From Knoellia sp031844405 (lineage in GTDB: Bacteria; Actinomycetota; Actinomycetes; Actinomycetales; Dermatophilaceae): a stretch of DNA of 64,000 nucleotides. The stretch is taken from positions 124,001 through 188,000 of the forward strand of contig JAUZVC010000003.1 of NCBI GenBank assembly GCA_031844405.1, given 5' to 3'. Shown piece by piece: positions 8,881-17,365 of this stretch (position 1 is its first letter; each line of letters opens with the position of its first letter). The notes beneath the pieces were generated by a model. That model was not told the DNA's origin. It did no database searches and was given only the letters and a program-made list of their open reading frames with translations. A program made the translations under genes and the position numbers.

Positions 8881-8886
8881 AGTGTA
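8881..8886 (-). promoter_or_regulatory. -10 hexamer TACACT, leaderless start of DUF3043 gene
   Basis: Six nt separate TACACT from the GTG at 8874. The hexamer overlaps one copy of the recurrent GGCATAC heptamer. Confidence 0.55.
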
Positions 8887-8925
8887 TGCCGTCCGGCTGG
8901 GTCCTCCTGCCCGCCCACCGCTGAG

Positions 8926-8931
8926 TAGGGT
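8926..8931 (+). promoter_or_regulatory. -10 hexamer TAGGGT, leaderless start of M20 gene
   Basis: TAGGGT ends 7 nt before the GTG at 8939. The same intergenic stretch carries the divergent DUF3043 promoter. Confidence 0.6.
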
Positions 8932-8938
8932 CGGGAGC

Positions 8939-10312
8939 GTGACCGATGCGAGCACCACCACCGACCTGCCCGAGCTGTCCTCCCTCCGCGACACCGTCCG
9001 CGAGCTCATGCCCGGGCTGCGCAGCGACCTCGAGGCCCTGACCCGCATCCCGAGCGTCTCGCTGCCGGCCTTCGACCAGACCCACGTCGACGCCTCGGCG
9101 CTGGCGACGGCCGAGCTGCTGCGCGCCGAGGGGCTCGACGTCGAGATCGTCCGCGAGGGCGGCGCCCCCGCGGTCATCGGGCACATCGACGGACCGGAGG
9201 GTGCCCCGACCGTCCTGCTCTATGCCCACCACGACGTGCAGCCCCCCGGTGACGACGCCGACTGGGACAGCGCGCCCTTCGAGCCGACCGAGCGCGCAGG
9301 GCGCCTCTACGGTCGCGGCGCGGCCGACGACAAGGCCGGGATCATGGCGCACATCGCCGCCCTGCGCGCCCACAAGGGAGCGCTGCCCGTCGGCGTCACC
9401 GTCTTCGTCGAGGGCGAGGAGGAGGTCGGCTCCGACTCGCTCATGACGATCCTCGAGCGCCACGGCGACAAGCTCGCCGCCGATGCCATCGTGCTCGCCG
9501 ACTCGATGAACTGGGACATCGGCACGCCCGCACTCACGACGACGCTGCGCGGCCTCATCCGTGTCGTCGTCACGGTGTCGACCCTCGACCACGGTGTCCA
9601 CTCCGGGATGTTCGGCGGTGCCGTCCCCGACGCCATCACCGCCCTCGTCCGGCTCATCTCGACCCTGCACGACGACGAGGGCAACGTCGCCGTGGCCGGG
9701 CTCAAGTCCGGTGAGGCCGCCGACCTCGACTTCTCGGAGGAGCGGCTGCGCGAGGAGTCCGGCCTGCTCGACGGTGTCTCGACGATCGGCTCCGGCTCGC
9801 TGCTCTCGCGCATGTGGACCAAGCCCTCGCTCACCACGATCGGCATCAACGCGCCGTCGGTCGAGAAGTCGTCCAACACGCTCGTCCCCACGGCCTCGGC
9901 CAAGCTCTCGATGCGCATCGCCGCCGACGAGGCGCCGATGGACGCCTTCGCCGCCCTCGAGGAGCACCTGCGCGAGCACGCCCCGTGGGGGGCGAGGGTC
10001 GAGGTCACGCTCGACGACCAGGGCGCCGGGTTCGCCGCCGACGCGAGCGGCCCGGTCTACGACGAGGCGCGGGCCGCGTTCGCCGACGCGTGGGGCACCG
10101 AACCGGTCGACATCGGCGTCGGTGGCTCTATCCCGTTCGTCGCCGCCTTCGCGGAGCGCTTCCCCGACGCGGCCATCCTCGTGACCGGCGTCGAGGACCC
10201 CGACACCCGGGCGCACGGGGCCAACGAGTCGCTCCACCTCGGCGAGTTCGAGAAGGTCTGCGTCGCCGAGGCCGCGCTCTTCGCGCGGCTCGGCGCGATG
10301 GGAAGGAGCTGA
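8939..10312 (+). CDS. M20 family dipeptidase/metallopeptidase
   Basis: 457-residue dizinc amidohydrolase, probably a cytosolic dipeptidase. Metal and catalytic motifs are in order: LLYAHHDVQPPG (His-x-Asp), GRGAADDKAG (bridging Asp), VEGEEEVGS (general base Glu and ligand Glu) and HGANESLHL (last His). The lid/dimerisation domain lies between them, including the HSGMFGG motif. The GTG start is fixed by a -10 element 7 nt upstream; a longer upstream frame runs antisense to the DUF3043 gene. It is followed after 2 nt by the next gene. Confidence 0.93.
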   Translation: MTDASTTTDLPELSSLRDTVRELMPGLRSDLEALTRIPSVSLPAFDQTHVDASALATAELLRAEGLDVEIVREGGAPAVIGHIDGPEGAPTVLLYAHHDVQPPGDDADWDSAPFEPTERAGRLYGRGAADDKAGIMAHIAALRAHKGALPVGVTVFVEGEEEVGSDSLMTILERHGDKLAADAIVLADSMNWDIGTPALTTTLRGLIRVVVTVSTLDHGVHSGMFGGAVPDAITALVRLISTLHDDEGNVAVAGLKSGEAADLDFSEERLREESGLLDGVSTIGSGSLLSRMWTKPSLTTIGINAPSVEKSSNTLVPTASAKLSMRIAADEAPMDAFAALEEHLREHAPWGARVEVTLDDQGAGFAADASGPVYDEARAAFADAWGTEPVDIGVGGSIPFVAAFAERFPDAAILVTGVEDPDTRAHGANESLHLGEFEKVCVAEAALFARLGAMGRS

Positions 10313-10314
10313 CG

Positions 10315-11367
10315 ATGGGCGAGCACGCGAGCGGATCCCGGCAGGGCACCTACGTCGAGGACGACTACAACCGCGACACGGCATACATCGAGGACCGGAT
10401 CACGCGCGGAGGTGAGCAGTGGCCCGTCGAGGCGGGGCGCTACCGGCTCGTCGTCGCGCGGGCCTGCCCGTGGGCCAACCGCGCGATCATCGTGCGTCGC
10501 CTCCTCGGGCTCGAGGACGCGATCTCGATGGGCATCTGCGGTCCGACGCACGACTCGGACTCGTGGACCTTCGACCTCGACGAGGGAGGGCTCGACCCGG
10601 TGCTGCGGATCCCGCGGATCAAGGACGCCTACCTCGCGCGGTTCCCGGACTACCCCAAGGGCATCACGGTGCCGGCGATCGTCGACGTGCCGAGCGGCAA
10701 GGTCGTGACCAACGACTTCCCGCAGATCACGCTCGACCTCTCGAGCGAGTGGACCGAGTTCCACCGTGAGGGGGCGCCCGACCTCTACCCCGAGGCACTG
10801 CGCGCCGAGATCGACGAGGTCAACCAGCGGGTCTACACCGAGGTCAACAACGGGGTCTACCGGTGCGGCTTCGCGGGCACCCAGAAGTCCTACGACGCTG
10901 CCTACGAGCGGCTCTTCACCGCGCTCGACTGGCTCGAGGAGCGGCTGTCGACCCGGCGCTACCTCGTCGGCGAGACGATCACCGAGGCCGACGTGCGGCT
11001 CTTCACGACGCTGGCCCGCTTCGACGCGGTCTACCACGGCCACTTCAAGTGCAACCGGAGCAAGCTCACCGAGATGCCGGTCCTGTGGGCGTACGCCCGC
11101 GACCTCTTCCAGACGCCGGGGTTCGGCGACACGACCGACTTCACCCACATCAAGAGCCACTACTACGAGGTCCACCGGGACATCAACCCGACCGGCGTCG
11201 TGCCGGCCGGGCCGGACCTCTCCGGCTGGGCCACGCCCCACGGGCGCGAGTCCCTGGGTGGGCGCCCCTTCGGCGACGGCACTCCGCCGGGCCCGCCCCC
11301 GCAGGGGGAGCGGGTCCCCACGGCGCACAACCCCCACGTCGGCGCGAACGGCCTCATCGAGGTCTGA
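10315..11367 (+). CDS. Xi-class glutathione-transferase fold protein (glutathionyl/mycothiolyl-hydroquinone reductase-like)
   Basis: 350 residues, with the Xi-class active site ACPWANR (C51) in a thioredoxin-fold N-terminal domain. The C-terminal helical domain carries LVGETITEADVRLFTTLARFD and the YHGHFKCN motif of the ECM4/YqjG family. These enzymes reductively deglutathionylate quinone adducts. Actinobacteria generally use mycothiol instead of glutathione, so a mycothiol-linked role is my inference. A Pro/Gly-rich tail of about 50 residues extends past the domain. The ATG follows the M20 stop by 2 nt with AGGAG upstream: a two-gene operon. Confidence 0.88.
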   Translation: MGEHASGSRQGTYVEDDYNRDTAYIEDRITRGGEQWPVEAGRYRLVVARACPWANRAIIVRRLLGLEDAISMGICGPTHDSDSWTFDLDEGGLDPVLRIPRIKDAYLARFPDYPKGITVPAIVDVPSGKVVTNDFPQITLDLSSEWTEFHREGAPDLYPEALRAEIDEVNQRVYTEVNNGVYRCGFAGTQKSYDAAYERLFTALDWLEERLSTRRYLVGETITEADVRLFTTLARFDAVYHGHFKCNRSKLTEMPVLWAYARDLFQTPGFGDTTDFTHIKSHYYEVHRDINPTGVVPAGPDLSGWATPHGRESLGGRPFGDGTPPGPPPQGERVPTAHNPHVGANGLIEV

Positions 11368-11401
11368 GCCCTTCACGCCATGAGGCTGCCGTGGGGCTCT
11401 C

Positions 11402-11466
11402 GAGCCCAGTTGCCGCTCCCGAGCCGCAACAACGAGGCTCGGGAGCGGCAAGGCGGCTCGCGAGCC
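11402..11466. repeat. 65-nt dispersed repeat, copy 1, containing a terminator hairpin
   Basis: Aligns without gaps to 53349-53413, differing at 14 of 65 positions. Inside it, 16-nt perfect arms (11410-11425, 11436-11451) flank a 10-nt loop, and the palindrome GGCTCGCGAGCC closes the copy. It lies between convergent genes, so it probably terminates both transcripts. Confidence 0.75.
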
Positions 11467-11482
11467 TCGTCGTCGTGAGGAG

Positions 11483-12676
11483 TCAGTCCTTCGAGGTCTC
11501 GCCCGGCAGCGCGAGCATCTGGTCGAGCGCGCGGCGGGCGTCGGCGGCGACCTGCTCGTCGACCCGGATCGGGTTGACGACGCGGCCCTCGACGAGGGAC
11601 TCGAGCGCCCACACGAGGTGCGGCAGGTCGATCCGGTTCATCGTCGAGCAGTAGCAGACGTTCTTCTCGAGGAAGGCGATCCGCTGCTCGGGGAACATCT
11701 GCGCGAGCCGCTGGACGAGGTTGAGCTCGGTCCCGACCGCCCACGCCGTGCCGGGGGGAGCGGCCGCGATGGTGGCGACGATCTTCTCGGTGGAGCCCAC
11801 CTCGTCGGCGAGCTCGACGACCTCGTGCCGGCACTCGGGGTGGACGATGACCTTGACACCGGGGATCTCGGCCCGGGCCGCGGCGACAGCCTCGGTGGTG
11901 AACCGGCCATGCACCGAGCAGTGCCCGCGCCAGAGGATCATCCGCGCCTCGCGCAGCTGCTCGACGGTGAGCCCGCCCATGGGGCGGTGCGGGTCCCACA
12001 CGACGCAGTCGTCGAGCGACCGGCCGAGGTCGCGTGCCCACGTGTTGCGTCCGAGGTGCTGGTCGGGGAGGAAGAGCACCTTGCCCGTGCCGTCGACGCC
12101 GCCGGTTTGGTCGAACGCCCAGGTGAGCGCGGTGCGTGCGTTGGACGAGGTGCAGACCGTGCCGCCGTGGCGACCCGTGAACGCCTTGATCGCCGCGGAC
12201 GAGTTCATGTAGGTCACCGGGACCGTGTCGTCGGCGACCCCCGCCGCGACGAGCTCGTCCCAGCAGTCCTCGACCTGCGCGATGGCGGCCATGTCGGCCA
12301 TCGAGCAGCCCGCGGCGAGGTCGGGGAGGATCACCGTCTGCTCGTCGCTCGTGAGGATGTCGGCCGACTCGGCCATGAAGTGGACCCCGCAGAAGACGAT
12401 CCACGGTGCGTCCGGACGCGCCGCCGCCTCCTTGGCGAGCTTGAAGGAGTCACCCGTGACGTCGGCGAACTCGATGACCTCGTCGCGCTGGTAGTGGTGC
12501 CCGAGCACGAACACCTTGTCGCCGAGCGCCTCCTTCGCGGCGCGCGCCCGGGCGACGAGGCCGGGATCGGACGGCGCGGGAAGGTCCCCGGGGCACTCAA
12601 CGCCCCGTTCGGAGCGCAGGTCGCGTCCCCGGCCGAGGACGAGCAGGGGGAGCGGAGCGGCAGGAGTCGTCGTCAC
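11483..12676 (-). CDS. nadA: quinolinate synthase
   Basis: [4Fe-4S] enzyme that condenses iminoaspartate with dihydroxyacetone phosphate to quinolinate in de novo NAD synthesis. 397 residues. The cluster cysteines are recognisable in FCGVHFMAE, WRGHCSVHGRF and NVCYCSTMN. Substrate motifs include VLGHHYQRDEVIEFAD and YMNSSAAIKAF. The GTG at 12676 is chosen over a longer frame because TACGAT ends 7 nt upstream. nadB and nadC are not adjacent. Confidence 0.95.
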   Translation of the reverse strand: MTTTPAAPLPLLVLGRGRDLRSERGVECPGDLPAPSDPGLVARARAAKEALGDKVFVLGHHYQRDEVIEFADVTGDSFKLAKEAAARPDAPWIVFCGVHFMAESADILTSDEQTVILPDLAAGCSMADMAAIAQVEDCWDELVAAGVADDTVPVTYMNSSAAIKAFTGRHGGTVCTSSNARTALTWAFDQTGGVDGTGKVLFLPDQHLGRNTWARDLGRSLDDCVVWDPHRPMGGLTVEQLREARMILWRGHCSVHGRFTTEAVAAARAEIPGVKVIVHPECRHEVVELADEVGSTEKIVATIAAAPPGTAWAVGTELNLVQRLAQMFPEQRIAFLEKNVCYCSTMNRIDLPHLVWALESLVEGRVVNPIRVDEQVAADARRALDQMLALPGETSKD

Positions 12677-12683
12677 ACCACCG

Positions 12684-12689
12684 ATCGTA
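12684..12689 (-). promoter_or_regulatory. -10 hexamer TACGAT, leaderless nadA start
   Basis: Seven nt from the GTG at 12676. The hexamer shares bases with a GTATGCC heptamer copy. Confidence 0.6.
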
Positions 12690-12788
12690 TGCCGGTCGCC
12701 CCAGTCCCCCACGCCGGTCCACGGCGTGCGGTGACGCGCCGGTCGCTCCGGTCGCATCGGGCGGTTCCGGAGTCGCGGACCGACCCGA

Positions 12789-12794
12789 TACCGT
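12789..12794 (+). promoter_or_regulatory. -10 hexamer TACCGT, leaderless glycerate kinase start
   Basis: TACCGT ends 7 nt before the GTG at 12802. It overlaps the alternative GTG at 12793, which argues against that earlier start. Confidence 0.6.
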
Positions 12795-12801
12795 GCCTCC
12801 C

Positions 12802-13965
12802 GTGCACGTCGTCATCGCCCCGGACTGCTTCACCGGCACCCTGACCGCGACCCAGGCGGCCGAGGCCATGGCCGCCGGGTGGCACGACACCGCCCCGCAG
12901 GACGCGCTCACCCTGTTGCCGCTCTCCGACGGTGGCCCGGGGTTCCTCGACGTCCTCGGGCGGGCCCTCGAGGGGGAGACCGTCGCGCTCACGGTGAGCG
13001 ACCCGCTCGGCCGCGAGGTGCCGGCCGCGGTGCTCGTCGTGGAGAGCGAGGGGAAGCGGACGGCATACGTCGAGTCCGCCCAGGCCGCGGGGCTGCACCT
13101 GCTCAACGCCGACGAGCGTGACCCGGCGCTGACGAGCACCTGGGGAGTGGGCCAGCTCCTCCTCGCGGCCCTCGAGGCGAAGCCCGACCGCATCGTCGTC
13201 GGCCTGGGCGGCAGCGGCACCAATGACGCCGGAGCAGGCACGCTCTCGGCGCTCGGCGCCGGCCCGGCGGAACAGCTCGCGCGTGGTGGACGGGCCCTCG
13301 CCACCGCGCCCGACGACGCCCTGTCCGGGCTGCTCGCGGCGCGGGAGCGCTTCGACGGCGTCGACCTCGTCGTCGCCACCGACGTCGACAACCCGCTCCT
13401 CGGCTTCAAGGGCGCGAGCGCGGTCTTCAGCCCGCAGAAGGGGGCGACGCCCGAGGTCGCCCAGGAGCTCGAGGGCGCCCTCGGCCGCTTCACCGAGATC
13501 GTCGGCCGCACCCTCGACGCACCGCTCGACCTGCTCACCGGCGCACCGAGGCGGATCGACCGCGAGCCCGGTGCGGGTGCGGCAGGCGGGCTCGGCTACG
13601 CCCTCTTCCTCCTCGGAGGCCGGCGGGTGAGCGGCGTCGACCTCGTGCTCGACGCCGTCGGCTTCCGCGAGGTCGTGCGCGGCAGCGACCTCGTCGTCAC
13701 GGGGGAGGGCACCTTCGACTGGCAGAGCCTGCACGGCAAGGTCGCCGCCGGCGTCGCCGCCGCCGCCCTCGAGGAGGGCCTGCCGAGCGTCGTCCTCGCG
13801 GGCCAGGTCCTCGTGGGCCGTCGCGAGACGATGGGGCTGGGCATCAGCGGCACGTATGCCGTCGCCGAGACCCCCGAGGAGGTCGACGCGGCCTTCCTCG
13901 ACCCGGTGGGGACGCTGCGGGCCCGTGCGGCGCGCGTCGCCAGAACGTGGTCCGCTGGTCGGTGA
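12802..13965 (+). CDS. glycerate kinase
   Basis: About 387 residues, GarK/GlxK-type glycerate kinase, which phosphorylates D-glycerate. N-terminal VIAPDCFTGTLTATQAAEAM and LLPLSDGGPGFLDVL match the substrate lobe. VGLGGSGTNDAGAGTL and a GAAGGLGYALF glycine-rich segment match the nucleotide lobe, and GEGTFDWQSLHGK is typical of the C-terminal part. Whether it makes 2- or 3-phosphoglycerate cannot be read here. A start at 12793 is possible but would overlap the -10 element. Its place beside erpA and a PfkB kinase matches mycobacterial Rv2205c. Confidence 0.92.
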   Translation: MHVVIAPDCFTGTLTATQAAEAMAAGWHDTAPQDALTLLPLSDGGPGFLDVLGRALEGETVALTVSDPLGREVPAAVLVVESEGKRTAYVESAQAAGLHLLNADERDPALTSTWGVGQLLLAALEAKPDRIVVGLGGSGTNDAGAGTLSALGAGPAEQLARGGRALATAPDDALSGLLAARERFDGVDLVVATDVDNPLLGFKGASAVFSPQKGATPEVAQELEGALGRFTEIVGRTLDAPLDLLTGAPRRIDREPGAGAAGGLGYALFLLGGRRVSGVDLVLDAVGFREVVRGSDLVVTGEGTFDWQSLHGKVAAGVAAAALEEGLPSVVLAGQVLVGRRETMGLGISGTYAVAETPEEVDAAFLDPVGTLRARAARVARTWSAGR

Positions 13966-13981
13966 ACCGCCGCGGGCGACG

Positions 13982-13987
13982 TATCCT
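13982..13987 (+). promoter_or_regulatory. -10 hexamer TATCCT upstream of erpA
   Basis: A canonical hexamer about 96 nt before the erpA ATG. It would give a 5' leader of roughly 90 nt, unusual in this window, where many genes lack leaders. Confidence 0.4.
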
Positions 13988-14083
13988 GAGGTCTCGCCCG
14001 GGAACAGATCGAGGCCGCCCACGGTTGCGACCTCCTGCAGGACCACAGACCACCCGAGCCCCGACGCATTCCAGGAGTCACCC

Positions 14084-14467
14084 ATGAGCGAGCTCGACAC
14101 CAAGCCCGAGACCACGACCGACGCGGGTACCGAGACCCCGGCGCACGGCGTCCTCCTCACCGACCTCGCGGCCGGCAAGGTCAAGTCCCTCCTCGAGCAG
14201 GAGGGTCGCGACGACCTCCGCCTGCGCGTGGGCGTGCAGCCCGGTGGCTGCTCGGGCCTCATCTACCAGCTCTACTTCGACGAGCGCTCCCTCGACGGTG
14301 ACCTCGTCCGCGACTTCGACGGTGTCGAGGTCGTCGTCGACCGCATGAGCAGCCCCTACCTCGAGGGCGCCACGATCGACTTCTCCGACACCATCGAGAA
14401 GCAGGGCTTCACCATCGACAACCCCAACGCGGGCAGCTCCTGCGCCTGCGGCGACTCGTTCAGCTGA
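14084..14467 (+). CDS. erpA: A-type iron-sulfur carrier/insertion protein (HesB/ErpA)
   Basis: 127 residues. The three cluster cysteines of A-type carriers are present: C56 in PGGCSGLIYQL and C120/C122 in SSCACGDSF. It delivers Fe-S clusters to apo-enzymes; likely local clients are NadA, the Rieske protein and the radical SAM protein (inference). An acidic 20-residue N-terminal extension precedes the domain. AGGAG lies 7 nt before the ATG. Confidence 0.94.
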   Translation: MSELDTKPETTTDAGTETPAHGVLLTDLAAGKVKSLLEQEGRDDLRLRVGVQPGGCSGLIYQLYFDERSLDGDLVRDFDGVEVVVDRMSSPYLEGATIDFSDTIEKQGFTIDNPNAGSSCACGDSFS

Positions 14468-14486
14468 GCCGCACCACGGCACACCT

Positions 14487-14524
14487 CGAAGGGCCCCTCA
14501 CCATTGCCGGTGAGGGGCCCTTCG
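14487..14524. terminator. terminator hairpin between erpA and the flavodoxin-like gene
   Basis: Perfect 16-nt arms (14487-14502, 14509-14524) with a 6-nt loop between two convergent genes. There is no U-tract, as usual in high-GC actinobacteria. Confidence 0.8.
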
Positions 14525-14561
14525 ACGTATGCCGTCCGCCCGCCGTGGCAGGGGGAGCGCC

Positions 14562-15287
14562 TCAGCGGTACTCGGGGTTGGGGTGGTCGAAGTCCGTGCC
14601 CTCGTCCCACTTCGTGCGCTCGTTGCCGCCGGCGGGGAAGCCGCCGCGCTCCTTGAGCAGCCAGGCGAGGTGCATGAGGTTCCACGTCATGAACGTCGTG
14701 TTGCGCTGGGTGAACTCGTTCTCGGGACCGCCGCTGCCCTCGTCGAGGTAGGACGGGCCGGGTCCGGCCTCGCCGATCCAGCCGGCGTCGGCGTTGGGCG
14801 GGACCGTGCAGCCGAGGTGCTGGAGGCTGTAGAGGATGTTCGAGGCGCAGTGCTTGATGCCGTCCTCGTTGCCGGTGATGATCGCCCCGCCGACCTTGCC
14901 GTAGTAGATGTACTGGCCCTTGTCGTTGTGCATCCCGCTCATGGCGTAGAGGCGCTCGATGACCCGCTTGGTCACACTCGAGTTGTCACCGAGCCAGATG
15001 GGTCCGGCGATGACGATGATGTCGCTGGCCTCGACGCGCTTCCAGATCTCGGGCCATGCGTCGGTCTCCCAGCCGTGCTCGGTCATGTCGGGATAGACGC
15101 CGGTGGCGATGTCGTGGTCGACCGCGCGCAGCACCTCGACCTCGACCCCGTGCTTCTCCATGATCGCGGTGCTCACGTCGATGAGGCCCTGGGTGTTGCT
15201 CGTCTCGGGCGAGCGCTTGAGGGTGCAGTTGAAGACGAAGGCCTTGAGCCCGGTGAAGTCGGCGTCCTGCCAGCGGGGAGTGTCCAT
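14562..15287 (-). CDS. flavodoxin-fold NADPH-dependent FMN reductase-like protein
   Basis: 241 residues with a flavodoxin-like core. FVFNCTLKRSPETSNTQGL resembles the phosphate-binding loop of NADPH-dependent FMN reductases. DIIVIAGPIWLGDNSS is the second flavin loop and KVGGAIITGNEDG the third. It probably reduces flavin, quinone or an iron complex; the substrate is unknown. A sequence resembling -10 (CAGAGT) lies 7 nt before the ATG. Monocistronic, converging on erpA. Confidence 0.85.
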   Translation of the reverse strand: MDTPRWQDADFTGLKAFVFNCTLKRSPETSNTQGLIDVSTAIMEKHGVEVEVLRAVDHDIATGVYPDMTEHGWETDAWPEIWKRVEASDIIVIAGPIWLGDNSSVTKRVIERLYAMSGMHNDKGQYIYYGKVGGAIITGNEDGIKHCASNILYSLQHLGCTVPPNADAGWIGEAGPGPSYLDEGSGGPENEFTQRNTTFMTWNLMHLAWLLKERGGFPAGGNERTKWDEGTDFDHPNPEYR

Positions 15288-15358
15288 GCAGCGCACTCTG
15301 CTCGGTCGGACCGACATCGACAAGGGTCCGGCCGGGCCGACCCGGCGAGGGGCGCGCG

Positions 15359-15895
15359 TCAGACGCGGTCGCCGGTCGCCGCGGGCGCGTGCTGCCCGCG
15401 ACGCAGCAGCCGCCACGGCTGGGCGACGAGGAGGAGGACGAGGAGCGGCCCGGCGAGGAGCTGCCACAGCGGCGAGATGCTCGCCTCGAGCACCCCGGGG
15501 GCGGAGTGGATGGTGAACGTCGTGCCGAACCAGGGGAACGGGCTCACGTCGACCGGCTCCGTCGTGCCGGTGGCGTCGACCGCCTGCACGAGGTTGAGGC
15601 TCGTGACCGCCAGCCAGAGGAGGAGGACGAGAAGGGTGCCGGCCGCCCACATGAGCCCCTGCGACCAGCGAGGCCGCGACGGGTCCGTGTCGGTGGCGGC
15701 GAACGCGAGCTCCTTGGGCGACCCGATGCCGAAGAGGGCGCGCGTCGTGCCGACCTCGGCACCCGCCTCGGTGAGGTTGGTGCGGAGCTCCCGGCGCAGG
15801 TCGCGGCGGCGCGAGCCGCGCACGCCGCGCATCTCGAGCCAGAAGTCGTAGCGCAGGATCGTGGACTCGATCCGGAGTCGGTCGACGAGGTTCAT
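15359..15895 (-). CDS. two-TM membrane protein co-encoded with PadR regulator
   Basis: 178 residues. The N-terminal cytosolic helical region (RGSRRRDLRRELRTNLTEAG) resembles the small helical domain often found in membrane proteins paired with PadR regulators. Two transmembrane helices follow (SQGLMWAAGTLLVLLLWLAV and LLAGPLLVLLLVAQPW) around an extracytoplasmic loop. Its ATG overlaps the PadR stop codon (ATGA), so translation is coupled. By analogy it may be an envelope-stress or anti-sigma-like partner; function not established. Confidence 0.75.
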   Translation of the reverse strand: MNLVDRLRIESTILRYDFWLEMRGVRGSRRRDLRRELRTNLTEAGAEVGTTRALFGIGSPKELAFAATDTDPSRPRWSQGLMWAAGTLLVLLLWLAVTSLNLVQAVDATGTTEPVDVSPFPWFGTTFTIHSAPGVLEASISPLWQLLAGPLLVLLLVAQPWRLLRRGQHAPAATGDRV

Positions 15896-16239
15896 GCGGT
15901 CTCCCCTGTGATGAGCGTGGCGGTGGTCGCCGTGTGGACGGACTGGACGAGGTGCTCCCACGCCGTGCGCCGGGCCGCGAGCTCGGCGTGCCCGGCGGGC
16001 GTGAGGCGGTAGTACTTGCGGGCCGGACCGGAGTCGCTGCGGACGAGGTGCGACTCGAGCATTCCCGAGGACTCGAGGCGGGTGAGGCCGGGGTAGACGG
16101 TCCCTTCGGCGAGGTCGTCGAAGCCGGCGGCCCGCAGCTGCGTGACGAGGCCGTAGCCGTAGTTGTCCCCGGTGGAGAGCACGCTCAGGAGAAGGAGCCC
16201 AAGAACTCCCTTGAGCATCTGCGGATCGTGTGAGCCCAT
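15892..16239 (-). CDS. PadR family transcriptional regulator
   Basis: 115 residues: a winged-helix PadR domain only (MLKGVLGLLLLSVLSTGDNYGYGLVTQL, then the wing GTVYPGLTRLESSGMLES and RKYYRLTPAGHAELAAR) with a short C-terminal dimerisation helix. It probably represses its own operon with the downstream membrane protein. A tandem 17-bp repeat overlapping TTGACA lies just upstream of its start and is the likely operator. Confidence 0.9.
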   Translation of the reverse strand: MGSHDPQMLKGVLGLLLLSVLSTGDNYGYGLVTQLRAAGFDDLAEGTVYPGLTRLESSGMLESHLVRSDSGPARKYYRLTPAGHAELAARRTAWEHLVQSVHTATTATLITGETA

Positions 16240-16257
16240 GGGTGAACGATGGTTGCC

Positions 16258-16291
16258 AGTACTGTGCAATGTCAAGTACCTTGCGATGTCC
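16258..16291 (-). promoter_or_regulatory. tandem 17-bp repeat overlapping a TTGACA -35: candidate PadR operator
   Basis: AGTACTGTGCAATGTCA (16258-16274) is followed directly by AGTACCTTGCGATGTCC (16275-16291), identical at 13 of 17 positions. On the minus strand the junction contains TTGACA (16270-16275), a consensus -35 for padR. A 17-bp tandem spacing is not two full helical turns, so the exact protein contact mode is unclear. Confidence 0.5.
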
Positions 16292-16362
16292 AGTCCCGGG
16301 CGGTACACGCGCTGGGAGCGTCGGGTCGACGGTCCGACGACCTGGGCCTCTGCCGGACGGGG

Positions 16363-16368
16363 TAGGTT
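16363..16368 (+). promoter_or_regulatory. -10 hexamer TAGGTT, leaderless start
   Basis: TAGGTT ends 6 nt before the GTG at 16375 of the PfkB kinase gene. Confidence 0.65.
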
Positions 16369-16374
16369 GCCGAC

Positions 16375-17355
16375 GTGCGTATCGCAGTCACCGGGTCCAT
16401 CGCGACCGACCACCTCATGACCTTCCGGGGCCGGTTCGCCGACTCCCTCGTCGTCGAGCAGCTCGACAAGATCTCGGTGTCGTTCCTCGCCGAGTCCCTC
16501 GAGATCCGTCGTGGGGGTGTCGCCGGCAACATCTGCTTCGGCATGGCCGCCCTCGGTCAGCGCCCGATGCTCGTCGGCGCGGCGGGCGAGGACTTCGCCG
16601 ACTACCGCAGCTGGCTGACCCGGCACGGCGTCGACTGCGACCACGTGCACATCTCGGACTCCAAGCACACCGCCCGCTTCGTCTGCACGACAGACGACGA
16701 CATGGCCCAGATGGCGACCTTCTACGCCGGCGCCATGAGCGAGGCGCGGCTCATCGAGCTCGGCCCCATCGCGGCCAAGGGTCTCGACCTCGTCCTCATC
16801 GGCGCCAACGACCCCGAGGCGATGCTGCGCCACACCGACGAGTGCCGCACGCGCGGGCTCACCTTCGTCGCCGACCCGTCGCAGCAGCTCGCCTTCGCCG
16901 ACGGGCCCTTCATCCGCAAGCTCATCGAGGGCGCGGACTACCTCTTCACCAACGAGTACGAGGCGCACCTCACCGAGCAGAAGACCGGGTGGAGCGAGGC
17001 CGACATCGACGCGCAGGTGACGACCCGGGTCATCACCAAGGGCAAGGACGGCGCCGTCATCAAGACCCGCGGCGAGGACCCGATCGAGGTGCCCATCGCC
17101 CTCGAGGCGCGTCGTGCCGACCCGACCGGTGTCGGCGACGCCTTCCGGGCCGGCTTCCTCACCGGGCTGTCCGCCGGCCTCGAACACCGTCGCTGCGCCG
17201 AGATCGGCTCCCTCCTCGCCACCTACGTCCTCGAGACGGTCGGCACCCAGGAGTACGTCCTCGACAAGTCGGCGTTCCTCGACCGGCTCGCCCAGGCCTA
17301 CGGTGACGACTCGGCCGCCGACGTCGAGCCGCACATCACCTGCGCGAGGCCCTGA
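16375..17355 (+). CDS. PfkB family carbohydrate/adenosine kinase
   Basis: 326-residue ribokinase-fold kinase. N-terminal VTGSIATDHLMTFRGRFAD and the substrate glycine pair RRGGVAGNICFGMAALG are present. The C-terminal PfkB signature is DPTGVGDAFRAGF, with the catalytic Asp near residue 255. Its position between HesB/ErpA and ctaC matches M. tuberculosis Rv2202c, an adenosine kinase (AdoK); adenosine is therefore the best guess by synteny, but the substrate is not proven by sequence. Confidence 0.9.
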   Translation: MRIAVTGSIATDHLMTFRGRFADSLVVEQLDKISVSFLAESLEIRRGGVAGNICFGMAALGQRPMLVGAAGEDFADYRSWLTRHGVDCDHVHISDSKHTARFVCTTDDDMAQMATFYAGAMSEARLIELGPIAAKGLDLVLIGANDPEAMLRHTDECRTRGLTFVADPSQQLAFADGPFIRKLIEGADYLFTNEYEAHLTEQKTGWSEADIDAQVTTRVITKGKDGAVIKTRGEDPIEVPIALEARRADPTGVGDAFRAGFLTGLSAGLEHRRCAEIGSLLATYVLETVGTQEYVLDKSAFLDRLAQAYGDDSAADVEPHITCARP

Positions 17356-17365
17356 AGCCGCAGTC

